Below, piece after piece: positions 32,460-42,221 of a stretch of 64,000 bases of DNA; position 1 is the stretch's first letter; each line of letters begins with the position of its first letter. The notes beneath the pieces are model-generated. The model saw only the letters and a list, made by a program, of their open reading frames with translations, was not told the DNA's origin and searched no databases. This DNA is from CAVOHU01 sp963843385 (lineage in GTDB: Bacteria > Acidobacteriota > Vicinamibacteria > Vicinamibacterales > JAKQTR01), in NCBI GenBank assembly GCA_963843385.1, contig CAWJJY010000007.1, positions 1,364,001 to 1,428,000 on the forward strand. Reading direction: 5' to 3'. The position numbers were made by a program, and so were the translations under genes.

Positions 32460-33739
32460 GCAACCAGCCCCTGGCCCCCTGAAGCCGGCGTGCCCCCTTG
32501 GTCGAGTTCTCCGTAGACGCGTTCGAGCTGGGCCGTGAGTTCGCTTCGTCTGGCGGCGTACTTCACGTCATTGGCAGCACCGGGCTGGCGCTGCTGGTCG
32601 AGCCGCACGAGGTCGCTCAACAGGCGCTCGCGTCGCGCGTGCAGCTCTGCCCGGCGGGACGACACGGCCTCGTCGGGCCGCGCGGTGAAGGTCGCCCAGG
32701 CCCCGACGACGAGAATGAAGACCACGAGCCCGATCGCGATCCGGCGCCAGGCGGTGGGACGGGTTGGCAGCCCCGACAGGTTCAGCGCGAACTCCGTCCC
32801 CGCGGCAAGTGCGGGCCCCGTTCCCATGATGAACGCCCCGCCGGGGTTGTTGCTGACGCCGTTGCCGGCGAACTGGGGCGAGGAAATCTGAAGATCGCCC
32901 GTCTTGGAGGCCAGAACTTGTACCTGGTCGAGCGGGATCGGGAATGTCTGCCTGATCGTCCGATCCGGCCCGGCCGGAGGCAGTGTGAACGCCACCTGAA
33001 CAGACGTCGTGCCTGGCTGGAACGGACCCGTGATCGAGACTTTGCTGCCCCGCACCTGAACCTGTGTCGACGAGCCCTCGAGCGTGCTGCCCTGCGTCGC
33101 TTCGTCCGGGAGCTGGAACACCACCTCTGACGGCTCATTCAGGGGCGTGGCACCCCGGTTGATGATTTCCAGTACGTAGAAGACCTCGACCGCGTCGTCG
33201 TTCATTTCGATTTGAAAGCGCGACTGACCTCCGAATGAAAGAGGGCCGCTCCCTGTCTGGGGCGGCACCCCGGGAGCCGCCGGCGTGGCCGCAGCAGGGC
33301 CACCGCCTCCGGCGAGGAGCAGCAGCCGGACGCCGTGCTCCGGAGGAACGCTGAAGGGCTGCGAGTCGAGCTTCTGGCCGTTCACGACTGAGGTCGCGTG
33401 GACATTGGCGCCGATGGACAGCCCGGGAAACGTCGCCCGCCCATCCGCGTCGGTCCTGGCCGTGCGCACGCGCCCGTCCACCTCGAGCTGGACCTCGATG
33501 TTCTGCAGCGTATTGGTCAGCTCGTCCTTGACGACACGCACGACGACCGTCCCAGCCGGCACGTCATCCATCGGCATGGGGATACCAGCCATCTGCCTGA
33601 CGTCGGGCATGCCGCCGGCCATTCCGGGAGGCTGAGCACCTGCTGCGACCGGGAGAAGCAGAACGGCAGCAACCGCGATCACCACCAGCAAACCGCGACC
33701 GGTGCGGTGCACGCGCGGCCCCGTGATCGAGTTCATCAT
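32456..33739 (-). CDS. Secreted carboxypeptidase-regulatory-like membrane-anchored protein in the ccm operon
   Basis: 427 aa. A signal peptide (RGLLVVIAVAAVLLLPVAAG) is followed by a short Met/Gly/Pro-rich stretch, a beta-sandwich (VVVRVVKDELTNTLQNIEV, ADGRATFPGLSIG) resembling carboxypeptidase regulatory or CNA-B domains, a second beta-rich domain, one TM helix near residue 355 (IAIGLVVFILVVGAWATF) and a cytoplasmic coiled coil (RRAELHARRERLLSDLVRLDQQRQ). Coiled-coil segments of this kind are also seen in CcmI-like proteins. The function is unknown; it sits between the CcmI-like gene and ccmA, overlapping both, so it probably takes part in apocytochrome handling. Confidence 0.6.
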   Translation of the reverse strand: MMNSITGPRVHRTGRGLLVVIAVAAVLLLPVAAGAQPPGMAGGMPDVRQMAGIPMPMDDVPAGTVVVRVVKDELTNTLQNIEVQLEVDGRVRTARTDADGRATFPGLSIGANVHATSVVNGQKLDSQPFSVPPEHGVRLLLLAGGGGPAAATPAAPGVPPQTGSGPLSFGGQSRFQIEMNDDAVEVFYVLEIINRGATPLNEPSEVVFQLPDEATQGSTLEGSSTQVQVRGSKVSITGPFQPGTTSVQVAFTLPPAGPDRTIRQTFPIPLDQVQVLASKTGDLQISSPQFAGNGVSNNPGGAFIMGTGPALAAGTEFALNLSGLPTRPTAWRRIAIGLVVFILVVGAWATFTARPDEAVSSRRAELHARRERLLSDLVRLDQQRQPGAANDVKYAARRSELTAQLERVYGELDQGGTPASGGQGLVA

Positions 33740-34469
33740 GCGGCTCCCACGCCGGTCAGGCGCGATCCGCACGACTTGCAGAACCGCGCGTCGAGATCGT
33801 TGGCGCCCCCGCACGCGGCGCATGTCCCGGAGACGGGCTGGGCCGCTTCCTCTTGCGGGCGAACAGCGACTGCGGCTTCAGAGGCGGTCTCGGGGCCCCG
33901 CGTCCGCGCAGCGCCGGAGGCCCCCAGCCGCACCGCCACGTCGCGCTCGATGAGCTCGCGGTACCCGGCTCCGCCGTCCAGTTGGCGAATGAGCCCCGCA
34001 GCGCGGGACCGCAACCGGGTCACCATGTCGTGATAGTCCGCTTCGGACACCTTGCGCATCGCGCGATCGAACTCGACTTCCTTGATGGCCCGCAGCACCA
34101 GCATCTTCTCCCGGTCGAGCGCCGCGCGTGTCTGTCCGCCAAGCATCTCGGTCTGCTCGCTCGTCTCGGGTGACACGAACGGCAGGACGCTGCGGAAGAA
34201 CGCCGTGGCCACCAGGCCCGTTGCCGCGATGGCCCCGGCGATGGATACCGTGTTGGCCGTCGAGGTCCCCGAGGTGGCGACAACCGACGCCACCACCGCG
34301 ATGAGCGTCATGCCCAGGACCAGGTGCCACGGGCGCACGGCGGAGGCGGCGGGTGCCGCCCCCGAAGTCACCGGACCGGCCGCCGGAGCGGGGCGGGCCG
34401 GGCGCCGGTCGTTGACGACCGCTCCGTTGACACGACGTTTTCGCTTCGAGTTCGACAGCACCTCAGTGC

Positions 34470-34473
<4 letters not shown>
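33736..34473 (-). CDS. CcmI-like protein with C-terminal zinc ribbon
   Basis: 245 aa. The N-terminus is basic and Ala-rich, followed by two TM helices (LVLGMTLIAVVASVVATS, SIAGAIAATGLVATAFF). Next comes a helical segment REKMLVLRAIKEVEFDRAMR with KVSEADYHDMVTRLRSRAA, which matches the 'ALRELEFD.. GKLSEEDY' pattern of CcmI N-domains. The tail is a zinc ribbon: CAACGGANDLDARFCKSCG. CcmI/CcmH normally present apocytochrome c to the haem lyase; here a zinc ribbon replaces the TPR domain. ATGA overlap with ccmF. The long open frame to 35655 lies over ccmF and is not used. Confidence 0.72.
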
Positions 34474-36587
<2,114 letters not shown>

Positions 36588-36714
36588 ATTCCAGTCCTCC
36601 CTACCTCAGGAGCCGTCGCACACACCGACGCCTTTGGGGGCAGTGCGGCGACGGGTAGGGTTGTCGACAAAATCCACGGAAAACCAGAATGAAGGGGGTT
36701 CCGGGTCGCGAGAG

Positions 36715-37134
36715 CTACTTGCCTGGCCCTTTGTTCTGGTCGTTCTTCGGTTCGTACTTCGACGGGCACTTGGCCATGACGCCGTTTGGAGCCACCAGGA
36801 ATCCGTCGGATCCGAGCTTCCCCTTCAGCACGACTTCCGAATTGTCCTTGAAGGTGTCCGGAACCACGCCGGTATAGCTGGCGCTGACCACGGCGCCCTT
36901 GCTCTGGACCTTGAAGCGGTACTCCAGAGAGTCGCGTTTGCGGTAGATCGAGTCGGGAACGATGAACCCGTGCAGTTGCAGGTTCTTGCCCTGCCACGAT
37001 GCCGGATTCACCATGACCTCTTCCACGTGCTTGTAGTACTCGGTCCCCTCGCTGAGGGTCGACCACAACAGGCCGGCCAGGGCCAGCACCAGGACAAGGC
37101 TCGTGATGCCGATTCGCACAGCTTTCTGGCTCAT
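36715..37134 (-). CDS. ccmE: Cytochrome c maturation haem chaperone CcmE, Cys-type
   Basis: 139 aa. N-terminal anchor VRIGITSLVLVLALAGLLW, then the OB-fold with NLQLHGFIVPDSIYRKRDSL, EYRFKVQSKG and VVPDTFKDNSEVVLKGKL. The haem attachment site normally reads HxxxY; here it is MAKCPSKYEP, with Cys123 and Tyr127. A CxxxY CcmE is known from Desulfovibrio and archaea, in a System I variant that lacks CcmH. The start ATG is followed by a standard anchor; the longer open frame upstream overlaps maf and is rejected. First gene of the ccm operon; 58 bp after maf. Confidence 0.92.
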   Translation of the reverse strand: MSQKAVRIGITSLVLVLALAGLLWSTLSEGTEYYKHVEEVMVNPASWQGKNLQLHGFIVPDSIYRKRDSLEYRFKVQSKGAVVSASYTGVVPDTFKDNSEVVLKGKLGSDGFLVAPNGVMAKCPSKYEPKNDQNKGPGK

Positions 37135-37192
37135 AGTCTTCAACTTAGCAGACGGGCTCGCATCTCCAGAATAACCCCGATGTCCCACGTGG

Positions 37193-37795
37193 TCAATCAG
37201 GGGACGACCGGGCCGACGTGGCCGTATCGTCCCATTCGGCGAGCATCCGGTAAAAGGTGGCGATCGGAAGCCCGACCACGTTCGAATACGAGCCTTCGAC
37301 GGACTCGATGAAACGGGAGGCCAGGCCCTGAACGGCGTACGCGCCAGCCTTGTCCCGGGGCTCTCCCGTGGCGATGTACCATCCAATCTCCTCGGGCGTC
37401 AGCGGGCCGAACCGGACGCTCGATTGTTCCGCGGCGGAGGCGGTCCGGCCATCCCGGGTCAACGCCACGCCGGTCCAGACGACATGGCTCGTCCCGGATA
37501 GCCGGGCCAGCATCCGAGCGGCATCGTCATCATTTTCGGGCTTGCCCAGGATCTCTCCTCCGACGACAACCGCCGTGTCGGCGCCAATCACCACCGCGCC
37601 GGGATGCCTGGCGGCCCCCGCGAGCGACTTCTCGACGGCCAGCCGCACGACGTATCGCTCGACCGGTTCGCCCTCGAGACGCCGCTCATCAACCTCGGCC
37701 GGTTCGACCCGGAACTCGAAGCCGGCCGCAGACAGCAACTCTGCTCTTCGGGGAGACGCGGACGCCAGGATCAGTTGCACGAGAGAATGATACAC
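37193..37795 (-). CDS. maf: Maf-type nucleoside triphosphate pyrophosphatase
   Basis: 200 aa. Hydrolyses non-canonical or modified NTPs such as dTTP/UTP analogues and has been linked to septum formation. Family motifs: LILASASPRRAELL (the SxxR pocket), VIGADTAVVVGGEILGKP, VVWTGVAL and GEPRDKAGAYAVQGLASRFI. The catalytic Asp in GADT and the Lys of GKP are intact. Its 5' end overlaps the predicted promoter of the divergent DciA-like gene. Confidence 0.93.
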   Translation of the reverse strand: MYHSLVQLILASASPRRAELLSAAGFEFRVEPAEVDERRLEGEPVERYVVRLAVEKSLAGAARHPGAVVIGADTAVVVGGEILGKPENDDDAARMLARLSGTSHVVWTGVALTRDGRTASAAEQSSVRFGPLTPEEIGWYIATGEPRDKAGAYAVQGLASRFIESVEGSYSNVVGLPIATFYRMLAEWDDTATSARSSPD

Positions 37796-37796
37796 T
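37788..37796 (+). promoter_or_regulatory. Extended -10 promoter for the DciA-like gene
   Basis: TGATACACT is an extended -10 (TGn plus TACACT), the same nine bases as before the PilZ gene (48231-48239). Transcription would start near 37803, about 17 bases ahead of the ATG. It overlaps the start codon of maf on the other strand. Confidence 0.4.
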
Positions 37797-37819
37797 TAGG
37801 TCCCTTCCTGGCCGGCGCC

Positions 37820-38146
37820 ATGCACCCTCTTCGTGATCTGATGCCCGTGGTTCTCCAGTCGATCGTCCGCGGCGCGCCGCCGTCGCCGGAGAGGACTGCG
37901 TTTGCCTGGCGGCTGTCGGTCGGAGCGGCGATCGACCGTGTCTCGCACGCCACGCTCGCGGAGTCCGGCAGGCTGCTCGTCAGGTTCGATGATCGCCATT
38001 GGAAGAAAGAAGTCGAACGTTCGTTGCCGCTTGTCATCGACCGCCTGAAGGGCCTGCTCGGACAGGAGGCCATCACGGGCGTCACGCTCATCGGCCCCGC
38101 CCGGCGCGCATCGAAAGCCGAGTCGAGCCCCCCCGTTCGTCCCTGA
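37820..38146 (+). CDS. DciA-like protein (DUF721)
   Basis: 108 aa. Begins MHPLRDLMPVVLQSIVRGAP, then FAWRLSVGAAIDRVSHATL and LLVRFDDRHWKKEVERSLPLVIDRLKGLLG, ending in a short strand (AITGVTLIG). This follows the DUF721 layout (W..vvG..ia.hT, LtV.v.s..w..eL, ...), the family of DciA, which recruits or loads the replicative helicase DnaB in bacteria lacking DnaC/DnaI. Several DUF721 paralogues can exist in one genome, so the role is not proven. A second in-frame ATG at 37787 overlaps maf and is less likely. Confidence 0.65.
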   Translation: MHPLRDLMPVVLQSIVRGAPPSPERTAFAWRLSVGAAIDRVSHATLAESGRLLVRFDDRHWKKEVERSLPLVIDRLKGLLGQEAITGVTLIGPARRASKAESSPPVRP

Positions 38147-38210
38147 CGCGGGCAGGCAGGGACGGGAACACTGCACGCATCTTCCGGATTCGGATGTGGA
38201 GGAATGAGCC

Positions 38211-39104
38211 ATGATCAAGACCGTAGGGGTCGTCGGCGCGGGAACCATGGGAAATGGCATCGCGCAGGTGTTCGCACAGTCCGGGTTCAACGTGGTGTTG
38301 CACGATGTCGTGCCGGCGGCTCTTGATCGAGCTCGCGCCAGCATCGAGAAGAGCCTGGCGAAATTCGTCGAGAAGGGAAAGCTCGCCTCCGCCGACCGTG
38401 ACGCCGCGGTGTCGAGAATCACGACGGCGCCTGATTTCGGGGCGCTTGCCGGGGTCGACTACGTGGTCGAGGCCGCCATCGAGAACTTCGACCTCAAGCG
38501 GAAACTGTTCAGGGACCTCGACGGCTTGACGCGGCCCGACATCTGCCTCACCTCCAACACGTCCTCGATTTCGATCACCGCACTGGCCGCCGTGACGCGA
38601 CGCCCCGATCGCGTGCTGGGCATGCACTTCATGAATCCGGTTCCGCTGATGACGCTGGTCGAGCTCATACGCGGGCAGGCGACCTCGGCGGAGTCGATGC
38701 AGGTCGCCACCGACCTCTGCAAGACCCTTGGCAAGACCCCGTGCGAAGCGGCGGACTTCCCCGGGTTCATCGCCAACCGCATCCTGATGCCGATGATCAA
38801 CGAGGCGATCTTCGCCCTGATGGAGGGCGTCGGCACGCCTGAATCGATCGACACCGTCATGAAGCTCGGCATGAATCATCCCATGGGCCCGCTGACGCTC
38901 GCCGACTTCATCGGCCTCGACGTCTGCCTCGCCATCATGGAGGTGCTCCATCACGGGCTCGGCGATCCCAAGTACCGTCCGTGTCCGCTGCTTCGGAAGA
39001 TGGTGGCTGCCGGCCACCTGGGCAGGAAATCCGGCCGGGGGTTCTACTCGGTACTAGTTTCTCTTCAGCGGCCGGGTTGCCGCGGCGTGCCGAATCGGAA
39101 GTAG
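38211..39104 (+). CDS. 3-hydroxyacyl-CoA (3-hydroxybutyryl-CoA) dehydrogenase, with a likely frameshifted C-terminus
   Basis: 297 aa as read. NAD-binding IKTVGVVGAGTMGNGIAQVFA, catalytic region LTSNTSSISITALA and MHFMNPVPLMTLVE with the catalytic His, Asn in SGRGF..., and C-terminal dimerisation DFPGFIANRILMPM. Oxidises L-3-hydroxyacyl-CoA to 3-oxoacyl-CoA in butyrate or fatty-acid metabolism. The normal family end GRKSGRGFYSY is broken after 'GFYS': one extra G (GG at 39050-39051) shifts the frame. Removing it gives Y then TAG at 39055-39057. The last ~18 residues as annotated are thus probably spurious. SD GAGGAATG precedes the ATG. Confidence 0.88.
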   Translation: MIKTVGVVGAGTMGNGIAQVFAQSGFNVVLHDVVPAALDRARASIEKSLAKFVEKGKLASADRDAAVSRITTAPDFGALAGVDYVVEAAIENFDLKRKLFRDLDGLTRPDICLTSNTSSISITALAAVTRRPDRVLGMHFMNPVPLMTLVELIRGQATSAESMQVATDLCKTLGKTPCEAADFPGFIANRILMPMINEAIFALMEGVGTPESIDTVMKLGMNHPMGPLTLADFIGLDVCLAIMEVLHHGLGDPKYRPCPLLRKMVAAGHLGRKSGRGFYSVLVSLQRPGCRGVPNRK

Positions 39105-39635
39105 TACGCGACCAGCGGCAAACGGGGCCATGATCACCAGCTCTCGCGCGAGCGCGGCCAGGTTGCCCAGGATGAACTCGTGCGGAAGCCAGTAGCGGCG
39201 CGAGATGTCCCAGAACAGGTCGAGGCCGGAGTAGAAATAGCGCGTCGTGACTGGCCACAGCGCCTGGATGCCGAGCGGAATCGACGTGTCGCGCCCAAGC
39301 CAGTCCAGCAGGACGTGGCTTCCCACCGCCCCGGCGGCCGCGAGGGATGTCCGGAAGACCGGGAGGCGCCAGAGGATCGCGACCGCTGCCGCGAGCACGC
39401 CAACGATGAGCGCTCCGCCCAGGCTGTGTGACGGCCCGCGGTGACTTCCGGTCAGGATGTCCAGGTCCGGCAGAAACGCCAGCACGGCGCAGACGGCGGG
39501 CAGCCCCGTGACGGCCCGGCCTAACCGCGCCCTGAGCGAACTGGTCGGAGCAGCTGCCCCTCGCAGGCCGCATCCTCGTTCGGCAGCCCAGGCCACGGTG
39601 AGGCCGGCCAGCGCGTGTCCGATCGGACTTGGCAC
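39054..39635 (-). CDS. Inner-membrane metal-dependent hydrolase (YdjM/DUF457-type)
   Basis: 193 aa. Hydrophobic protein beginning VPSPIGHALAGLTVAWAAE, followed by FLPDLDILTGSHRGPSHSLGGAL and HVLLDWLGRDTS. The conserved His/Asp clusters (GHALAG, PDLD, HRGPSHS, HVLLDWLG) are those of the YdjM family of membrane metal-dependent hydrolases, whose substrates are mostly unknown. The GTG start is taken because the open frame's first codon (TTG at 39671) precedes it without any homology. It shares a CTAG tetramer with the end of the neighbouring dehydrogenase gene. Confidence 0.77.
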   Translation of the reverse strand: MPSPIGHALAGLTVAWAAERGCGLRGAAAPTSSLRARLGRAVTGLPAVCAVLAFLPDLDILTGSHRGPSHSLGGALIVGVLAAAVAILWRLPVFRTSLAAAGAVGSHVLLDWLGRDTSIPLGIQALWPVTTRYFYSGLDLFWDISRRYWLPHEFILGNLAALARELVIMAPFAAGRVLLPIRHAAATRPLKRN

Positions 39636-39778
39636 GCGAACAACCCTAGCAGTCCCGGCAACCTTCGGCAACTGTCGCAGTGGAAGGAAGTGCCACGCTC
39701 AACCCTGAGGCGAAAGCGCATGCGTCTATAAGTAATTCATTACAAACGAGTAGCGTCACTCTCTCGAGTCGTTTTCGC

Positions 39779-39807
39779 TTGACTTTCACCTGGTACGCTT
39801 TTAGGAT
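39779..39807 (+). promoter_or_regulatory. recA promoter
   Basis: TTGACT (39779-39784), a 17 bp spacer and TAGGAT (39802-39807), a good sigma-70-type match. Transcription should start near 39814, about 30 bases before the ATG. An AT-rich patch with the inverted repeat GTAAT-TC-ATTAC (39732-39743) lies 40 bp upstream and could act as an UP-type or regulator-binding element. Confidence 0.65.
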
Positions 39808-39809
39808 GG

Positions 39810-39826
39810 GACTCGTTTCACGAGTC
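39810..39826 (+). promoter_or_regulatory. Inverted repeat at the recA start site (possible SOS operator)
   Basis: GACTCG-TTTCA-CGAGTC is a perfect 6 bp inverted repeat with a 5-base centre. It covers the expected transcription start and precedes the AAGGAG ribosome binding site by a few bases. LexA sites vary between phyla, and this matches neither the E. coli CTGT-N8-ACAG nor the Bacillus form. It could be a divergent LexA-type box or simply a 5' hairpin that protects the mRNA. Confidence 0.4.
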
Positions 39827-39843
39827 GCCAACCAAGGAGTCTT

Positions 39844-40863
39844 ATGGCAGCCGACGAACGCACCGATCGCAACAAGGCGCTGGATGTCGCCGTCACGCAA
39901 ATCGAGAAGCAATTCGGTAAGGGTTCCATCATGCGACTGGGCCAGAAAGGGGCCATCGCGCCGGTGGATTTCATCCCCACCGGGGCGATCAGCCTCGACT
40001 TTGCGCTCGGGATCGGCGGCGTGCCGCGCGGCCGCGTGGTCGAGATCTTCGGGCCGGAATCCTCCGGCAAAACGACGCTGGCGCTGCAGGTGATCGCGCA
40101 GGCGCAGAAGCTGGGCGGCATGGCGGCATTCGTGGATGCCGAGCATGCGCTGGATGCGAGCTACGCCAACAAGCTCGGGGTCGAGCTCGACAATCTGCTC
40201 GTGTCGCAACCCGACAACGGGGAGCAGGCGCTGGAAATCGTCGAAGTCCTGGTGCGATCGGGCGGCGTCGACGTGGTGGTGGTCGACTCGGTGGCCGCGC
40301 TCGTGCCGCGCGCGGAGATCGAGGGCGAGATGGGTGAAGCCCAGATGGGCCTGCAGGCCCGCCTGATGTCGCAGGCGCTCCGGAAGCTGACCGGGGTCGT
40401 GTCGAAGTCGAAGACCTGCCTGATCTTCATCAACCAGCTCCGAGAGAAGATCGGCGTGATGTTCGGCAACCCGGAGACGACGACCGGCGGACGCGCGCTG
40501 AAGTTCTACGCGTCGGTCCGCATCGACATCCGGAGAATCGGCGCGATCAAGGACGGCGACAACGTGATCGGCGGGCGCACGCGCGTGAAGGTCGTGAAGA
40601 ACAAGGTCGCCCCGCCGTTCCGCGAGGCGGAGTTCGACATCCTGTACGGCGAGGGCATCTCGAAGGAAGGCGACCTGCTCGACCTCGCGGTGGAAAACAA
40701 GATCGTCGAGAAGAGCGGAACGTGGTTCTCCTTCGCCAGCGAACGGCTCGGCCAGGGCCGTGAGAATGCGAAGCAGTTCCTGCGCGACAACGTGGATCTG
40801 TGCGCCAAGATTGAATCGCGCGTGCGCGCGGAGCTGGGCCTGACCAAGGAGGACCCGGCGTAG
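39844..40863 (+). CDS. recA: Recombinase A
   Basis: 339 aa. ATP-dependent strand-exchange protein of homologous recombination and the SOS response. Walker A GPESSGKTTLALQ (about residues 70-80), VDAEHALDASYA, Walker B VVVVDSVAALVPRAEIEGEMG, loop L1/L2 region LMSQALRKLTGVVSKSKTCLIFINQLREKIGVMFGNPETTTGG, and the C-terminal domain ending in an acidic-to-neutral tail. Full length, with no intein. SD AAGGAG seven bases upstream of the ATG, and a clear promoter. An inverted repeat at the start site may bring LexA control. No recX follows. Confidence 0.98.
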   Translation: MAADERTDRNKALDVAVTQIEKQFGKGSIMRLGQKGAIAPVDFIPTGAISLDFALGIGGVPRGRVVEIFGPESSGKTTLALQVIAQAQKLGGMAAFVDAEHALDASYANKLGVELDNLLVSQPDNGEQALEIVEVLVRSGGVDVVVVDSVAALVPRAEIEGEMGEAQMGLQARLMSQALRKLTGVVSKSKTCLIFINQLREKIGVMFGNPETTTGGRALKFYASVRIDIRRIGAIKDGDNVIGGRTRVKVVKNKVAPPFREAEFDILYGEGISKEGDLLDLAVENKIVEKSGTWFSFASERLGQGRENAKQFLRDNVDLCAKIESRVRAELGLTKEDPA

Positions 40864-41014
40864 CGCTCGCTCGACAGCCACCACCCGGCCAGCCATGCGC
40901 CTCGGCGTACTCGCGCCGATCCGTTGCGCCATGAACCCGCGAGGGGCCGTCCTCGGAGTCCCGCGGGCCGGACGGCGATGGAGGGGCCGGCCGCGTAGCG
41001 CCGTCCGGCGCAGC

Positions 41015-41044
41015 TTGGTTGCCGCAAGATCGGCGTGTTATAGT
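41015..41044 (+). promoter_or_regulatory. Promoter of tRNA-Phe
   Basis: TTGGTT (41015-41020), an 18 bp spacer and TATAGT (41039-41044) with the extended TGT in front of it. Transcription would start near 41051, 25 bases before the mature tRNA 5' end. Confidence 0.5.
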
Positions 41045-41075
41045 TAACAGCCGTTTCCGGCGGCGGACCTCCTGT

Positions 41076-41151
41076 GCCGAGGTAGCTCAGTTGGTAGAGC
41101 ACTTGACTGAAAATCAAGGGGTCCCCAGTTCAAGTCTGGGCCTCGGCACCA
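41076..41151 (+). tRNA. tRNA-Phe (anticodon GAA), CCA encoded
   Basis: 76 nt folding as a complete cloverleaf: acceptor GCCGAGG/CCTCGGC, D-arm AGCTC...GAGC, anticodon stem CTTGA/TCAAG with loop CTGAAAA (anticodon GAA at 41109-41111), variable loop and T-arm CCAG-TTCAAGT-CTGG. The 3' CCA is encoded in DNA. The gene has its own promoter upstream and precedes an RRM gene on the opposite strand. Confidence 0.97.
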
Positions 41152-41303
41152 CGCCTCCCCACCCCGCGCTGCTCCGCCCCTGATTTCCCGACAGCCTGAC
41201 GAGCCGCGTGTGACCAGTGTGCACATCAGGCGCGCTGGAGCACACCGGTAGCCGGCGCGGGCAGACCCCGGTCGCAACGGTATCGTGGAAACGCTGCTGG
41301 ATA

Positions 41304-41321
41304 CCGGGCGTCAACGCCCGG
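41304..41321 (-). terminator. GC hairpin after the RRM gene
   Basis: CCGGGCG-TCAA-CGCCCGG, seven perfect pairs with a 4-base loop, nine bases past the RRM stop on its own strand. No T-run follows, so it may act with Rho or only stabilise the mRNA end. tRNA-Phe transcripts from the other side could also end here. Confidence 0.4.
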
Positions 41322-41330
41322 CTCCTGAGG

Positions 41331-41879
41331 CTACTCCTTGTCCTGGTCGACCTCGTCTTCGGGTGCGGCAGTCGCGATGTCGTCGAAGTCGACGCCGGCC
41401 TCGGCTCCCGGTTCGTCGTCCACGTCGAACACCCGGCCCCCGCCACGCACCCGAATCGGACCCTTCGGCCCCGCATCGCCACGAGGGCGAGACGAAGTGC
41501 GCCGCCCCTTTGGCGGGGCGGGCGGTCCGAAGTTCCGTTCACGCCGGGCTCCAGGCTCTCCCCCAGAGGGCGGTGGTCCTCCCATGGGCATCGAGGGTGG
41601 ACCTGATGGGCGGTATCCAGGTCCCCGCTCTTCCCTGGGACGTGCCTCACTCACCGATAGCGGGCGGCCCTGGAAGGGCTGTCCGTTCAGCCGGCGGATG
41701 ACCTCCGCGGCGACGGCAAGCTCGGCGTACTCGACAAACGCGAAGCCTCGCGGGCGGCCGGTCTCCCGGTCCACCGGCAAGGCTACCGAAAGCGGGGGTG
41801 CCACCGCAGCCACATAGGCCCGCAGGTCCGCCTCGGTTGCGCTGTATGGAAGGTTCCCAACAAACAGCCGGACTGCCAC
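41331..41879 (-). CDS. RNA-binding protein: single RRM with Pro/Gly/Arg-rich and acidic tail
   Basis: 182 aa. Residues 1-80 are one RRM: RNP2 LFVGNLPYSATEADL and RNP1 PRGFAFVEYAELAVA. The remaining half is disordered: Pro/Gly-rich (GPPSMPMGGPPPSGGE), then Arg-rich, ending in an acidic segment (DEPGAEAGVDFDD). Small bacterial RRM proteins bind RNA and are often cold-inducible; this long tail is more than most have. GTG start with GAGGTG at 7-8 bases upstream. A promoter is proposed about 100 bp upstream, leaving a long 5' leader of the kind seen in cold-shock genes. Confidence 0.88.
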   Translation of the reverse strand: MAVRLFVGNLPYSATEADLRAYVAAVAPPLSVALPVDRETGRPRGFAFVEYAELAVAAEVIRRLNGQPFQGRPLSVSEARPREERGPGYRPSGPPSMPMGGPPPSGGEPGARRERNFGPPAPPKGRRTSSRPRGDAGPKGPIRVRGGGRVFDVDDEPGAEAGVDFDDIATAAPEDEVDQDKE

Positions 41880-42221
41880 TCTACTTTTTCACCTCAAATG
41901 AGACGGGTTTCCGCACGGATGGTGGTGTGGTGGTGGATCGTCGTGGGAGGATGACTGTCTGGCTCACGCGGTCTCGACAGGGGTGAATGTAGCAGACCCG
42001 CGTGGGCGTTGACAACCGTTAGCTTTGCCGGGGCCAGGATCCGGCCCGAAGGCTCCTGCCCAGGACGACGCCCCCGAGCGGTCCCGGCGCCTCGATCCGC
42101 CGGTCACCGGCTACGCCTGAGAAGCGGCCGCATCCGAGCCGTTCGCGCTGCCCTGCGATGTCTTGCGATGCGAGCGGCGTCTCTGGTACTGTTGGTGTTT
42201 CTTCTAATTCCAGAGCACACC
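41880..42221. other. 342 bp divergent intergenic region (RRM / PpiC genes)
   Basis: No credible coding frame. It holds a minus-strand promoter for the RRM gene (see 41986-42015) with a ~100-nt 5' leader rich in CCACCACACC runs, and on the plus strand TTGACA at 42009 with only a poor -10 20 bp further. The part from about 42030 to 42221 is GC-rich. A plus-strand open frame here merely extends the lipoprotein gene back and has no signal peptide of its own. Confidence 0.6.
41986..42015 (-). promoter_or_regulatory. Promoter of the RRM gene
   Basis: TTGTCA (42015-42010), 18 bp spacer, TACATT (41991-41986). Predicted transcription start near 41979, giving a leader of about 100 nt before the GTG. 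The leader is a candidate for folding-dependent control at low temperature. Confidence 0.5.

Noticed and set aside
40946..40976. recA terminator hairpin GCCGTCC ... GGACGGC
   Set aside because: Arms are only seven bases with a 17-base loop and no U-run; several equal inverted repeats occur in this GC-rich gap, so I cannot claim one.
42009..42221. Longer N-terminus of the PPIase lipoprotein (from 42009)
   Set aside because: It has no signal peptide or ribosome binding site; the internal ATG gives a textbook lipoprotein signal.
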